Assembly: GCF_014633365.1 (NCBI RefSeq)
Contig: NC_068341.1
Span: 6,696,001-6,760,000 of the forward strand
Source: Diospyros lotus
Taxonomy: Eukaryota > Streptophyta > Magnoliopsida > Ericales > Ebenaceae
Reading direction: 5' to 3'
Length of the DNA: 64,000 nt
Numbering within the stretch: the first letter of the stretch is position 1; each line of letters opens with the position of its first letter. The notes under the pieces were generated by a model. The model was not told the DNA's origin. It saw only the letters and a program-made list of their open reading frames with translations, and ran no database searches. Positions 10,465 to 22,791 of this stretch are shown here, piece by piece. Both the position numbers and the translations under genes were made by a program.

Positions 10465-12513
10465 CTGAGTCTGAAAATCATCTCCTGTCACAATATTGCC
10501 AACAGTGCGAAGTGCCGGAATTAGCACAGATGGAGATGGATGCCTGGAAAAAATATATGTTTTGAATTTAGAGAATGAGAGTTGAATAAACTATTAAGTG
10601 CAAATTTTGTAAGTGCCACATACAGGAGGAGCTCAACAAGTCGTGGACAGACACCAGCTTCAATCACAGCCTGAATTTTGTCATTTGTACCGTCAGATAG
10701 ATATGACAGAGCCCAACATGCATCTGTCAGTACCTCCTCGTCAGTTGAATGAACAAGATGCTGGAGGGCTGGAAGCGCAGGCCTTGTCTGCCAAGAAATT
10801 ACAAAAATTTCTTTATGCACAGAATGGTGATAAAGCAGCCAAAAAAATAAAAAATAAAAATGATTGCTTCAAGCCAAAAAGTTAATATAAAAGAAAATAA
10901 AAGATAACCCATTTGAAGACAACAACCTGTTCAAATGGAGGCTGTGGCTTGCCCCTGCAGAAGTTTGACAATGTCCAAGTGGCATTTCTCAGCATTGAGA
11001 GTTTGGCACGCTCATTCAACTGTGCCAGCAAAGGCATCAAAGCTCCATGACTTAGCACAAGATCACGACACCGTGGGGAGTCACCAGCAACATTACCCAA
11101 TGCCCACACAGCCTACAATCAAATTCGATATAATATAATGCACCAAGTTAAGGTAGTTACAGCGCATGTGCCACTCATGATTCAATATGGAATATGCTTT
11201 GGCATATCTCTACTAATCAACAACAACAACAACAATAATAATAATAGCGTATAAGTATTTTATAAGCATTTTGAGTAAATGTGCACTCATGTGTCTAAGG
11301 CGCACACTTCACCTATTGCCTTTGACAACTATGAGCTTATTACCTGCTCACGAACATCATCACTTGGGGAAGACAGAAGATTGACAAAAATGGGGACTGC
11401 ACCATGATCAATTACCACCTTGGTATGTTCAGAGGTACCAGATGCAATGTTGGTCAGTGCCCACGCAGCCTCAAACTGCAAGAATACAAAATAATGTAAA
11501 TAATAATTATCTAAAGCAATCCACTTCAAAGAACAAGCATTCAAAATTTCACACTCATACCTGAAGTTGTGGGAAATCTTCCCTCATAAGGAACTCAACA
11601 AAGTGTGGAACAACACCAGACTGTATAACTTCTTCAATTGGCGGGCTTCTTTCTGAAAATTAATCTTAATAATTACTCTTGTACAAACATAGCATGACTC
11701 GGAATAGAATACATAAAGACCAATATAAAACATAATCATGAATATACACCTATTGAAAGCAACTTTCGGAATTGGGTAGTAGCCTCCAGCTGCAAATTGC
11801 TATCATTTGACCAAACACCAGCAACCATGGAAGGAAGACTTTCCAACTGCAACGAAATGAACAACCATGTAAAAGGTTAAGCCAAGTTTGTCATTAGAAT
11901 CTCCAGAGGTAAAAGAATAAGTGAAAGTAACTTCAATAAATTCTAACTAGGGTGAATGAGAAGCCAACGGAGCCAATTAGCCTTAAAAGGATACCGTTGC
12001 TTCGGTTAACCATTAAAAAGGCACACTCACAAGTCACAAGTAATTTAGTAGTGTTTTTTCCACTATTCAAAACATACTATCATAACCAAGAACCCTTACA
12101 AACCTAATCCGAACCACGCATCCAACCGAAAATTACCACGACCCAGAAGACGAGAAAATCAAAATTTCGGGTATCAATCTTCAAAAACAGAGTAATATAA
12201 CCCAAAAATTTCAAATTTCATAAAACCAAACAGCCAATTTCGCATCCGCATATACACAAAACGAGCTAGGAGAGGGTATTGGTAACGGCACCTTTTTCTC
12301 GACCGCGGAGGTGTGAATGCTGTTGGTGGTGGAGGTAGGGAATTGGTTGGCCAAAAGGCCCTCTCGACGCTTTTTGAGCAAGCTCTCTTCACGCTTGCTC
12401 TTGCGGATCTCAACCATGTTGTCCTCTCGCCGCCGCCGGCCCTCGTCGGCGTCAACGGCGACCTTGTAACGGTTCCGGCGGACCTCGGTCCTCGCGCTCG
12501 GCCTCAGCGACAT
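10465..12513 (-). CDS. IMPA: importin subunit alpha, exons 1-7 (C-terminal exons not in window)
   Basis: Importin alpha is the nuclear-import adaptor that binds classical NLS cargo with its armadillo repeats and importin beta with its N-terminal IBB domain. Coding exons by minus-strand order: 12292-12513, 11750-11846, 11561-11652, 11344-11475, 10927-11112, 10624-10787, 10465-10543; all junctions are GT-AG and phases agree. They sum to 972 bp, 324 residues. Exon 1 (74 residues) is the basic IBB ([20 protein letters not shown]). Later exons hold armadillo repeats with the NLS-binding W..N arrays: [41 protein letters not shown], then VGNIVTGDD. Family members are about 530 residues, so roughly 200 residues are missing. 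The next intron donor (after FQTQ) opens into at least 10.4 kb of retrotransposons. The gene is either completed left of the window or truncated. Confidence 0.92.
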
Positions 12514-13568
12514 CGTAGTACTTGGTCTCTCCTCACTCTAGAAAAAACCCTAATTCACTGTGTATGCGAATCAAGTAGCCGATTTTAGCGAATCGCCAAA
12601 ATACGAATCGGAGATCAGAGAGAGAAAGAGAGAGAGAGTGGTAAAGGGAGATTTCCTTCACCTGGGTGAGGATATAGGCAATCTTAGAAATAAATAGAAA
12701 GGGTTCGGCGATTAGAGTAGCAATAGTTCGTGTGTTGGATTCTGATTTTGGGATTAGGGCTTGGCTTCCACATTATTTACAGGTTGTACCGCACTGCCTT
12801 CGAATTCCAAACTACAGCCTCCACTACTCACTTCAGTACCCTCTGCTAATTTAAATATTTATTTATGTCATTTTTCTATCTTATCTTTATCCTCTCCTTC
12901 AAGTTTACTTTTAAGTTCTAATAATTGAGTGGAATTAAAATAAAAATAAACATTAACTATAACTACCAAATGAATATTTGCCTCTGAGTGAGTGAAGGCA
13001 AGAAGAAGGGAGAGTTTATTAAACAAATAGATTGTTTTTTTTATAAGAAAAAGGAAATTAATTTATTTTTATTTAAAAATAAAAATTAAAAAAATAGTAT
13101 AAAAAAATATAATTAAAGAACACACCCCCTTTCTTGGGATTGGCTCACATTCCATCATCATCTTTCCCACCTTTTCTCATATTTTTTTCCCATCAAAAAT
13201 GATTATTTTCCTTTCTCTTATCTCTCCATTCTAACATATTGTTAGTCTCAATACTAAGATTAAGTTTTCATTCAATTACTTTCTCTCAAAGGCAAACGCA
13301 TTATATGAGTGGTTTAAGCTTATCCATACTGATATTAAGCAAATGCAATATAATAATAAGATTATGGTCACACGTAACATTAAAATTTTTGTCTAAATAT
13401 TATTTTTAAAATATAAAAAATATCATTTGAACACTGAAACAAAAATAATGGCAGTTGGTAAAAGAGAGATTTTTCAATATATCCTAACTACCTAGAATAT
13501 ATGTTGTAAAAATTGTAAAGATAGCGTCGGTAGTCATAAACTTTATGTTAAAGCTTCATCCTCAATAT
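12514..13568. promoter_or_regulatory. 5' leader and upstream region of importin-alpha gene
   Basis: Just upstream of the importin ATG lies a short leader with a GA-rich microsatellite on the plus strand (about 12617-12640). Beyond about 12850 the DNA becomes AT-rich with no gene seen. No clear TATA box could be assigned. Confidence 0.4.
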
Positions 13569-13628
13569 TATTAAAATCTATATATATATTATAACAAAAC
13601 AGCCGTCATTTTTTTTTCCGCCCATTTC

Positions 13629-15752
13629 CAGTTACTATTTTGATATTTTATTATATTTTTTAAATTTTTTTACTTACCCAAAATAAAATTTTTATAGGTC
13701 ATTAATTAAGTCTACATTTGTGAAAAACGTGTATTTCTTGGAACATGTAAATGATTTTTTTTTCATGATTGAATAGTATTTTGGAAAATGTGTAAGCATG
13801 CTGGTATATGAAAAGCCAAAATAAATATTATTAATTTATCCATATTATTAATTTTTAAATATTAACATAAAATTTTAATTGAAATAAATTACAAAAAAAT
13901 AAGACTTTTTAAAATCGGGAGAAATCTTGATTATTTGATAATACCGTCAAATACCGACTGCCAAGTAAATTTTTTTTTATTTTTATTTATATATAGTTTA
14001 ATTATTTTAAATTTACTTTTTTATAATTTTAAATGTTATAATTTTATATATAACTTAAATATTATAATTTTATTTTTTTGTTATTTTTTAAAAATGTGAC
14101 CTATCTTAAATGTGATAATTGATTACTAGGAGGAATATGTAAAATCATGTATGGATAATCAATTTTCAGTTACTATTTTGATATTTTATTATATTTTTTT
14201 AATTTTTTTGCTTACCCAAAATGAATTTTTTATAGGTCATTAATTAATTCTACATTTGTGAAAAACGTGTAGTTTTTGGAACATGTAAATGGTTTTTTTT
14301 CATGATTGAATAGTGTTTTGGAGAATGTGTAAGCATGCTGGTATATGAAAAGTCAAGATAAATATTATTAATTTATCCATATTATTAATTTTTAAATATT
14401 AACATAAAATTTCAATTGAAATAAATTACAAAAAAATGAGACTTTTTAAAATCGGGAGAAATCTTGATTATTTGGTAATACCGTCCAATACCGACTGCCA
14501 AATAATTTTTTTTATTTTTATTTATATATAGTTTAATTATTTTAAATTTATTTTTTTATAATTTTAAATATTATAATTTTATTTTTTTGTTATTTTTAAA
14601 AAATGTGACCTGTCTTAAATGTGATAATTGATTACTAGGAGGAATATGTAAAGTTATGTATGGATAATCAATTTTCAATTACTATTTTGATATTTTATTA
14701 TATTTTTTTAATTTTTTTGCTTACCCAAAATGAAATTTTTATAGCTCATTAATTAAGTCTACATTTGTGAAAAACGTGTATTTCTTGGAGCATGTAAATG
14801 GTTTTTTTTTTTCATGATTGAATAGTGTTTTGGAGAATGTGTAAGCATGCTGGTATATGAAAAGTCAAGATAAATATTATTAATTTATCCATATTGTTAA
14901 TTTTTAAATATTAATATAAAATTTTAATTGAAATAAATTATAAAAAAATGAGACTTTTTAAAATCGGGAGAAATCTTGATTATTTGGTAATACTGTCGAA
15001 TACCGACTGCTAAGTAATTTTATTTTTATTTTTATTTATATATAGTTTAATTATTTTAAATTTATTTTTTTTATAATTTTAAATGTTATAATTTTATATA
15101 TAACTTAAATATTATAATTTTATTTTTTTGTTATTTTTTAAAAATGTGACCTATCTTAAATGTGATAATTGATTACTAGGAGGAATATGTAAAGTCATGT
15201 ATGGATAATCAAATTTCAGTTACTATTTTGATATTTTATTATATATTTTTAATGTTTTTGCTTACCCAAAATGAAATTTTTATAGGTCATTAATTAAGTC
15301 TACATTTGTAAAAAGCGTGTAGTTCTTGGAACATGTAAATGGTTTTTTTTTCATGATTGAATAGTATTTTGGAGAATGTGTAAGCATGCTGGTATATGAA
15401 AAGCCAAGATAAATATTATTAATTTATCCATATTATTAATTTTTAAATATTAACATAAAATTTTAATTGAAATAAATTACAAAAAAATGGGACTTTTTAA
15501 AATCGGGAGAAATCTTGATTATTTGGTAATATCGTCGAATACCGACTGCCAAGTAAATTTTTTTTATTTTTATTTATATATAGTTTAATTATTTTAAATT
15601 TATTTTTTTATAATTTTAAATGTTATAATTTTATATATAACGTAAATATTATAATTTTATTTTTTTTGTTATTTTTTAAAAATGTGACCTGTCTTAAATG
15701 TGATAATTGATTACTAGGAAAAATATGTAAAGTCATGTATAGATAATCAATT
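13629..15752. repeat. tandem array A, four units of about 509-541 bp
   Basis: Units start at 13629, 14167, 14676 and 15217, each with CAGTTACTATTTTGATATT or a close variant (CAATT in the third). Shared landmarks include GTAAGCATGCTGGTATATG, AAATCGGGAGAAATCTTG and AATACCGACTGCCAAGTAA. Copies look more than 90% identical by eye. No reading frame is conserved. Confidence 0.9.
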
Positions 15753-15762
15753 TTAAAATTTT

Positions 15763-16872
15763 GATTATTATTATTTATATAATTAATTAATTATTTAAAT
15801 TATCTTTATTTTATATATAGTTTCATTATTTTAAATTTATTTTTTTTATAATTTTAAATGTTATAATTTTATATAAAACTTAAATGTTATAATTTTATTT
15901 TTTAACTCTATTTTTGTTTGTTGTTTTTTTAAAAATGTGACATGTCTTAAACGTGGTAATTGATTGTCAGGAGAAATATGTAAAGTCATGTGTGTATAAT
16001 TAATTTTGAAAATTTGATTATTATCATTTATATAATTAATTAATTATTTAAATTATCTTTATTTTATATAGTTTAATTAATTTAGATTTATTTTATTATA
16101 ATTTTAAATGTTATAATTTTATATATAACTTAAATGTTATAATTTTATTTTTTAACTTTATTTTTTTTGTTGCTTTCTTAAAAATTTGATCCGTCTTAAA
16201 TATGGTAATTGATTGTTAGAAGAAATATGTAAAGTCATGTATGAATAATCAAATTTGAAAATTTAATTATTATCATTTATATCATTAATTAATTATTTAA
16301 ATTATTCTTATTTTATATAGTTTAATTAATTTAAATCTATTTTTTATATTTTTAAATGTTATATATAATTTAAATATTATAATTTTATTTTTTAACTTTT
16401 TTTTTTTGTTATTTTCTTAAAAATTTGACCGGTCTTAAATGTGGTTATTGATTGCAAGGAGAAATATGTAAAGTCATGTATAATCAATTTTGAAAATTTG
16501 ATTATTATCATTTATATAATTAATTGATTATTTAAATTATCTTTATTTTATATATAGTTTAATTAATTTAAATTATTTTTTTTTATAATTTTAAATATTA
16601 TAATTTTATATATAACTTAAATGTTATAATTTTATTTTTGAACTTTTTTTTTCTTTTTGTTCCTTAAAATTTTGACCAGTTTTAAATGTGATAATTAATT
16701 GTTAGAATAAATATGTAAAGTCATGTATGGATAATCAATTTTGAAAACTTGATTATTATTATTTATATAATTAATTGATTATTTAAATTATCTTTATTTT
16801 GCATACAATTTAATTAATTTAAATTTACTTTTTATAATTTTAAATGTCATAATTTTATTTTTCAACTTAATT
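15763..16872. repeat. tandem array B, about five units of 235-253 bp
   Basis: Unit starts at about 15763, 16016, 16265, 16500 and a shorter one at 16751, each opening with a GATTATTATCATTTATAT-like phrase and closing with GTAAAGTCATGTAT. The second half of array A units carries the same closing part (ATTTTAAATGTTATAATTTT, then GTGACCTGTCTTAAATG), so array B derives from half of array A or vice versa. Array B copies are more diverged. Confidence 0.8.
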
Positions 16873-17770
16873 GATTATTGTCATTTATTTAATTCTCATT
16901 TTTTCCCTTAGTTTACTCCGAAGATATGCTATATGTTGGACTTAGAGAAATTAAATACAAATTAAATTTGTGTTTTAAAAATTATGTTAAGTAAGTAAGA
17001 TTCGAATTGTATGGCAAAGAGTGGGAAAAAAGAGAAATTTAATGGTGGCATGCAATTTGATAAATTAAGAGAAATAGGAGAATTTGAAGAAAGATAAATT
17101 AATAAAAGAAAGCAAATATCTCTCTATTCTTCTTCTCCATTCCCGTTCAACCATTCCATTTACTCTCTTCTCCTTTCTCGATTCTTCTTCTCAAATTTTT
17201 TTTTATTCTTTACTTTTATTTAGTAAAATTTAACCGTATTTGTTTACTCAGTTTGGTCTTCTGGTGTAACATAGCACTATTATTCTGTCAAGTGAGTGAT
17301 ATGAATGCAACTAAGAAAAATTAGGCATTGAGGGTTTGTATGGTAAGCACATATGAGACAAATACACATGAAAATCTAAAAAAAAAAAACATCTACCCTT
17401 AAATGCATATTTCAGAATAAAGAGGTTGGTTATCGTTTATTTCTTTTTTTTTTCCTGTTATTGTGTAATTTTTTTATTTTTTACACATTGTTTATTATAT
17501 TACATGTTAATTTAAGTTTATTTTTTACATGATTTCAGGATAGAGTTATGTGCTTTTAATTGTTCATTTATCCTTAAATGCATATAAGGAAATCTTTTAA
17601 AATATGTAATATTTTTGTTGTATTTTTATGATTGTAACACGATTATTTTATTTATTTTTTATTTCTTTATTGTGATTTTCATTTATTGTAACTATTAAAT
17701 TATATAACTTTCACTTTAACAATTATTTTTTTTTTTACGATATCCATGCATCGCATGGGTGAACCACTAG
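16873..17770. other. 3' portion of the Helitron, AT-rich, no gene
   Basis: No coding signal is seen. A pyrimidine-rich block lies at about 17120-17210. The stretch ends in the hairpin and CTAG terminus. Confidence 0.6.
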
Positions 17771-18198
17771 TTTAAACTAAACTATAAACATGTGTGACAT
17801 TTGCAGGAATTTGTAGTGTTAAGAGTGTGTTAGGAAATTTGAAGAGTTGGAAGTTATGTCAAGTTAAAAAGTTAAAAAAGCACTTAATGTGTGTCAAGAC
17901 GAAGAGTCATATGTAATGCTATACAAAGAGCATGTTAAGCCATTTATATTGATGAGATTAATCAAAATAGAGAATAACTTGCTTCTTTATTAGTCTATTC
18001 AAATTCTCCTTTCTATCGCCCCCCAAGGGACCCCGAGCAGTTTCCGCAAGGGGTGAGAAAGCTCGGAAGTGTAGGTTCGAATCTTTCCATGACCGCTTGC
18101 TCGGGTGTATTAGGATTTATCTTCTCTTCAAATGACTGGGGCCTCAGTGGAGGGCCGCTCGCAAGGGAGCGCATCCCAAGTTCCCTTTTCTATCATAG
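17771..18198 (+). repeat. main part of the 5' LTR of copia element 2 (with SINE-like insert)
   Basis: TTTAAACTAAAC onward aligns with TTTAAACTAGAC at 22508 onward, and the match continues through the shared phrases GTCATATGTAATGCTATAC and CATGTTAAGCCATTTA. A GC-richer insert at 18018-18180 is absent from the 3' LTR. The LTR ends shortly before the primer-binding site at 18199. Confidence 0.75.
18018..18180 (+). mobile_element. SINE-like insertion with target duplication
   Basis: 163 bp, clearly GC-richer than its surroundings. It contains GGTTCGAATC, a perfect RNA polymerase III B-box, near 18073-18082. The flanks TTCTCCTTTCTATC (18004-18017) and TTCCCTTTTCTATC (18181-18194) match in 12 of 14 positions, as a decayed target duplication. 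It lacks a poly-A or poly-T tail, so the SINE call is tentative. Confidence 0.55.
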
Positions 18199-18211
18199 TG
18201 GTATCAGAGCC
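18199..18211 (+). other. primer-binding site of copia element 2
   Basis: TGGTATCAGAGCC, complementary to the 3' end of initiator-Met tRNA, after the 5' LTR. Confidence 0.85.
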
Positions 18212-18519
18212 ATAGAAGATTAAGAGAAGGAATAAGATTAAATGAAGCAGCCATTGCATAGCAACCACTACACAGCTCTGTTGATTTTGTTCCAGCAGCC
18301 ATCTACATGTTGTAATCACCACCACGAGACCGACGTACAACCCTTGAATTTAGCCATTGACGTGTGTGTATGAACCCAGATACGTGAACGTCTTGCATGA
18401 ACGATGTCCCATCCAACACATTCTGTTTACCCTTAGTTACTTGACAAAACAAGTTGTTGCTCTATCGACGGCCATCCGATTCTCTTTTAGTTCCTGGCAA
18501 ATCACAAATTTGTGCAGGA

Positions 18520-19420
18520 ATGGCCTCCAACAATAACATGTTGCAGCCACAACACCCTCGTTTGACAGGCAAGAATTATAATCAATGGAGTATACAAATG
18601 AAAGTATTGTGTGGCTCTCAAGATTTATGGGAAATTGTTGAGCATGGGTTTGTGGACCGAGCTGCCATCATCACTTTTGCAATTGCAACTGAGCACGTTG
18701 AAGGAGAATTGTAAAAAAAAGATAAGAAAGTGTTGTATTTTATTTATCAAGTGGTGGATGAATCTATTTTTGAAATAATTTCTACTACGACCCCAGCAAA
18801 ATAAGCATGGGATACTTTGCATGCAACCTACAAAGGACAAGACAAAGTAAAAATGGTAAGATTAAAAGCTCTTCGAGGTGAATTTGATTTATTACACACA
18901 TGAAAGATGCTGAATCTGTTGAAGAACATGTCAATAAAGTCATTGCTATTGCCAGCCAATTGAAAGATAATGGCGAAACACTCCCTAATCAAATAATTAT
19001 TGAGAAATTCTTCGAGGCTTGTCTAGAAAATTGAGCATGTTGTAGTTGCAATTAAAGAATCAAAGAATTTGAGTCAATTGTCGATTAAAGACTTACTTGG
19101 ATCCTTGCAATCCCATGAGTTTCGTATTAAGCAATTCGATGCACCTTTGTGGAGCAAGCATTTCAAACGAGTTTAATCATAAAGGATGAGGCAGAGAAAG
19201 AAACCATACTGATCACAATTCTAGAAATTCATGGTTTACTAAGCGTGACAGAGGACGTGGTCGAGACCAAGGACGAGGTTCTGGCATAGGTAGAAGAAAT
19301 TATTCTCCTTCAATCCAATGTCATTATTGTCAGAAGTATGGTCATGTGAAGAAAGACTGCTACAAAAGATTAGATGAAAAGCAAGATTATAATTTTTTGC
19401 AAGAAACCAGTGAAGATCAA
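18520..19420 (+). pseudogene. gag of copia element 2 (broken)
   Basis: It starts at ATG 18520 with PRLTGKNYNQWSIQMKVL, the DUF4219-like start of copia gag. The UBN2 region follows with stops and frame shifts, and a CCHC knuckle (CHYCQKYGHVKKDC) lies at about 19320-19362. Non-functional. Confidence 0.82.
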
Positions 19421-19469
19421 ATGCAAGACACAATACTTCTTACTTGCAATGTGCAAGAATTAGAATATA

Positions 19470-22440
19470 AGGATATTTGGTACATTGATAGTGGGTGTAG
19501 CAATCACATGACAGGAAATAGGGCACTCGTTGCAAATCTAAATGAAGCTGCTCAAAGTAAGGTGAAAACTAGAGATGACAAAAGACTTTGTCAAAGGATG
19601 CAGAGACGTGCTTATCAAAACAAAGAAAGGTACTGATCACATAACTAATGTTTTTTATGTTCCCTAGTTAAAACACAATCTGCTTAGTGTTGGACAGCGT
19701 ATGAGAAAAGGCCATGACGTGCATTTCAAATATGATTAGTGTGAAATCAGGGATAAGAAACAAGTTTTTATTACTACCATACAGAGAACTCCAAACAAAA
19801 TGTTATCATTAAAACTTCAAAGTGAGATACTTCCATCATTTATTACTATTGTTAATGACAAGTCATGGTTATGGCATCTTCGATAGTCATTTGAGTTTCA
19901 GCACTTTATCTCAAATATGTAAAGAACATATGGTGAAAGGCATTCCCAATATCAATTGAGTTGATCAAGTTTGTGAAGGATGTGTCCTCCGGAAGCATCA
20001 TAGAAATCCATTTCCCATTAGTGATGCTAGAAGAGCTGCTCATCCATTAATTATAATTAGTACATTTTGATTTGTGTGGCCCTATGTTAACTGCATCTCT
20101 TAGAGGTAATCATTATATCCTCATTTCCATTGATTAATGATACAATCCAACATTTTGGGTCTATTTTCTAGGGAAAAAAAAATAGAAGCTTTTGGTTGTT
20201 TTAAAAATTTTAAGGTCATGATTGAAAAATGAAATAATTATCTTATTAAAACTCTACAATCTAACTATGGTGGTGAGTATATGAGTGGGTAATTTCTATA
20301 ATTTTTTAAATATAATAGAATTTATCATTAGTTTACCGTTCATTCAACTCCTCAACAAAATAGAATTTGTGAGAGAAAAAATCAAATAATTATGGAGCTA
20401 GTTCAAAATATGCTTAGAACAAAAAGGTCGCCATTGATATTTTGGGCTGAAGTTGTAGCATGTGCAATCTATATTCTAAATCGAGCAGCAACTCAAAGTG
20501 TGCAAAGTAATGACACCACCTTGAGCGGTCATAAGCCATGTGTATCTCATCTTTAAATATTTGATAGCCTTTATTATTCTCGTATACCAATTGAAGAAAG
20601 GAGAAAACTTGATAATAACTCTGAAAAATACATTTTTTTTTGAAATATATCAAGAACTCAAAAACATATCAATTGTACAATTAAAGTACAAAGATACTTA
20701 TTATAAGCTAGGATGTGACATTTGATAAGGAAGATACTTGGGATTGGAGTGATAAAAAGGAAAAATCAATTATATTTCATGGATGGTGATTTGGCACAAC
20801 TTAATGAAGGACCAACTCTTCCATGCTTCAACATCTACCTCCTCAAGTTTAGAATTGCTCCTCAAAAGACTCGAAGTTTGAGAGAATTGTATGAGACAAC
20901 AAGCAGAAATTTGGAAGATGATTTTTCTCACTGTGGTTTATTTGTTGATACTAATCCAATAAATTCTAAAGATGCTGTGAAAAAAGAAAAATGGAGATTG
21001 GCCATGGATCAGGAGATTGATGCTATTCACAAAAATATATAATATGTAAGATCTTGTTAAATTATCAAAAGAAAACGTTTCAATTCCTGTAAAATGGGTT
21101 TATCAAACCAAATACAATTCAAATGGAAAAGTGAATAAACATAATGCTCACTTAGTTGTAAAGGGGTATAAGCAGAAATATGGAGTGGATTATCAAGAGG
21201 TATTTTCCCTAGTAATTGCTTGTCTTGAAACTATACAATTGGTAATTGCTTTGGTTGCACAAAAATAGTTAAAAATATTTCAAATGTATGTTAAATCTAC
21301 GATTTTGAATTGTTCTCTTGAAGAGATTTATATAGAGGAACTAGCTAGTTATATCATACAAGGAAAAGAAAATAAGGTATATTGATTGAAGATGATCCTT
21401 TATGGTTTAAAGCAAGTACCACGAGTTTGGTATAGGCATATTGATGCTAATTTTCTAAAGAATGGTTTCAGTCGATATCCATTTGAGCATACACTAAATG
21501 TCAAAAAGGGAGCACATGGAGGATTGTTAATTGTTGTCTTATATGTGAATGACTAAATTTTTAGAGGTGATGATCCTCATGATATTGAAGGTTTCAGAAC
21601 AAGTATGATGCAAGAATTTGAAATGAAAGATTTGGGACTTCTTCATTTTTTTCCTTGGACTGAAAGTTAAACAAAGTGATGAAGGAATTTTTATTGCCCA
21701 ACATAAATATGCCAAAAAATTGCTAAAAAAAATAGATTGAATTGTGCTAAGCCTCTTTCTACTCCGATTGAGGTTGAACTAAAGTTGAGCATGGATGATG
21801 ATTGACGCAATGTTTTTTAGAGGTTTTGTTAGAAGTTTAATATATTTAACAGCTACAAGACCAAAAATTACATATGTAGTTAGCTTAATCAATAGATTCA
21901 TATAATCACCAAAGAAATCTCATTAGGAAGCTGGAAATTTTTTTTGAAATACATTGACAGAACGATCAATGATGGGATTTATTATCACAAGATAGAAAAA
22001 CCAAAGTTGATTGGTTATTGTGATACCAACTGGGAAGACAACCATGATGATAGTAAGAGATGTGGGTAATGTGTTTACATTTGGTTTGAGAGTAATTTCA
22101 TAGGCATTTAAGAAGCAACAAGTGGTGGCCCTTTCGACTTCAGAAATTTAAGTATATTTATTTAGCATTAGCAAGTTCTCAAGCTTTGTGGCTTAAATGG
22201 GTGTTGCATGAGCTCAACCAATCTTGAGGGAGTCCAAAAATTTATTGTGATAGTACTTATGCAATTGCTTTAGCAAGGAAATCCCTTTTTTTTTTTTTTT
22301 TTGTTGGAAAAAGCAAACACATACAAATCAAGTATCATTTTGTTCGAGACTTACTCAAGGAACAAGAAGTAATTGTGAAACATTGTAAGACTCAAGACCA
22401 AGTTTCAGATATAAATACAAAAGCGTTGGAGTAGACACAT
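19470..22440 (+). pseudogene. pol of copia element 2 (broken)
   Basis: The protease start IWYIDSGCSNHMTGN is at 19477-19521. The GAG-pre-integrase segment runs about 19860-20030. The integrase core has ATTPQQN-like remnants near 20335-20360. RT fragments include VYQTKYNSNGKVNKHNA (about 21100-21150) and LYGLKQVPRVWY (21399-21435). The YxDD catalytic site reads YVND followed by a stop near 21540-21556. RNase H fragments reach about 22440. Stop codons are very dense, so this is an old copy. Confidence 0.8.
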
Positions 22441-22498
22441 TCATGAAATTGAAGACAAGGCTTGGAATGACAAATAGTATAGTTTAAGGGGGGCGGGC

Positions 22499-22732
22499 TA
22501 GTAGAATTTAAACTAGACTATAGGCATGTGTGACATGTGGAAGAATTTGAAATGTGTTTAGAAATTTTGAAGAGTTGAAAGTTACATAAAGTTGAAAAGT
22601 CATTAGAGTTAATGTGTGTCAAAATGAAGAGTCATATATATGTAATGCTATACAAAGAGCATGTTAAGCCATTTACATTGATGAGATTAATCAAAATAGA
22701 GAACAATAATTTTCTTCTCTATTTACAAGGGA
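22499..22732 (+). repeat. 3' LTR of copia element 2
   Basis: Begins TAGTAGAATTTAAAC after a purine tract (22486-22498) and aligns with 17771-18017. The right boundary is approximate: similarity fades after CTTCTCTATTTA. Confidence 0.65.
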
Positions 22733-22791
22733 AATTAGATTACGTTTTCATAGGCACCAATAGCCCACCCCACCCCACCCCTGCATGGCTT

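Larger units (their letters stand above)
13577..17770 (+). mobile_element. non-autonomous Helitron
   Basis: It begins TCTATATATA after an A (13576) and ends CTAG before a T (17771), the A|T insertion preference of Helitrons. Twelve bases separate the CTAG end from a perfect 6-bp stem hairpin, CCATGC-ATC-GCATGG (17744-17758), the canonical 3' terminator. No Rep/helicase ORF is present in 4,194 bp. The interior consists mostly of tandem repeats. The 3' LTR of the surrounding copia element has the matching uninterrupted sequence GAATTTAAACTAG, acting as an empty site. Confidence 0.8.
13569..22732 (+). mobile_element. Ty1/copia element 2, decayed, with Helitron and SINE-like insertions in its 5' LTR
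   Basis: The 3' LTR (22499 to about 22732) matches 17771-18017 at the left, with the primer-binding site TGGTATCAGAGCC at 18199-18211. The first 8 bp of the 5' LTR are inferred at 13569-13576 (TATTAAAA against TAGTAGAA of the 3' LTR), separated by the Helitron. The internal region holds gag, protease, integrase, RT and RNase H with very many stops. The polypurine-like tract AAGGGGGGCGGGC precedes the 3' LTR. The right end is approximate because the LTR copies diverge there. Confidence 0.8.

Noticed and set aside
12174..12455. Alternative frame with 93 codons over importin exon 1
   Set aside because: It is a shadow of the IBB-coding exon in another frame.
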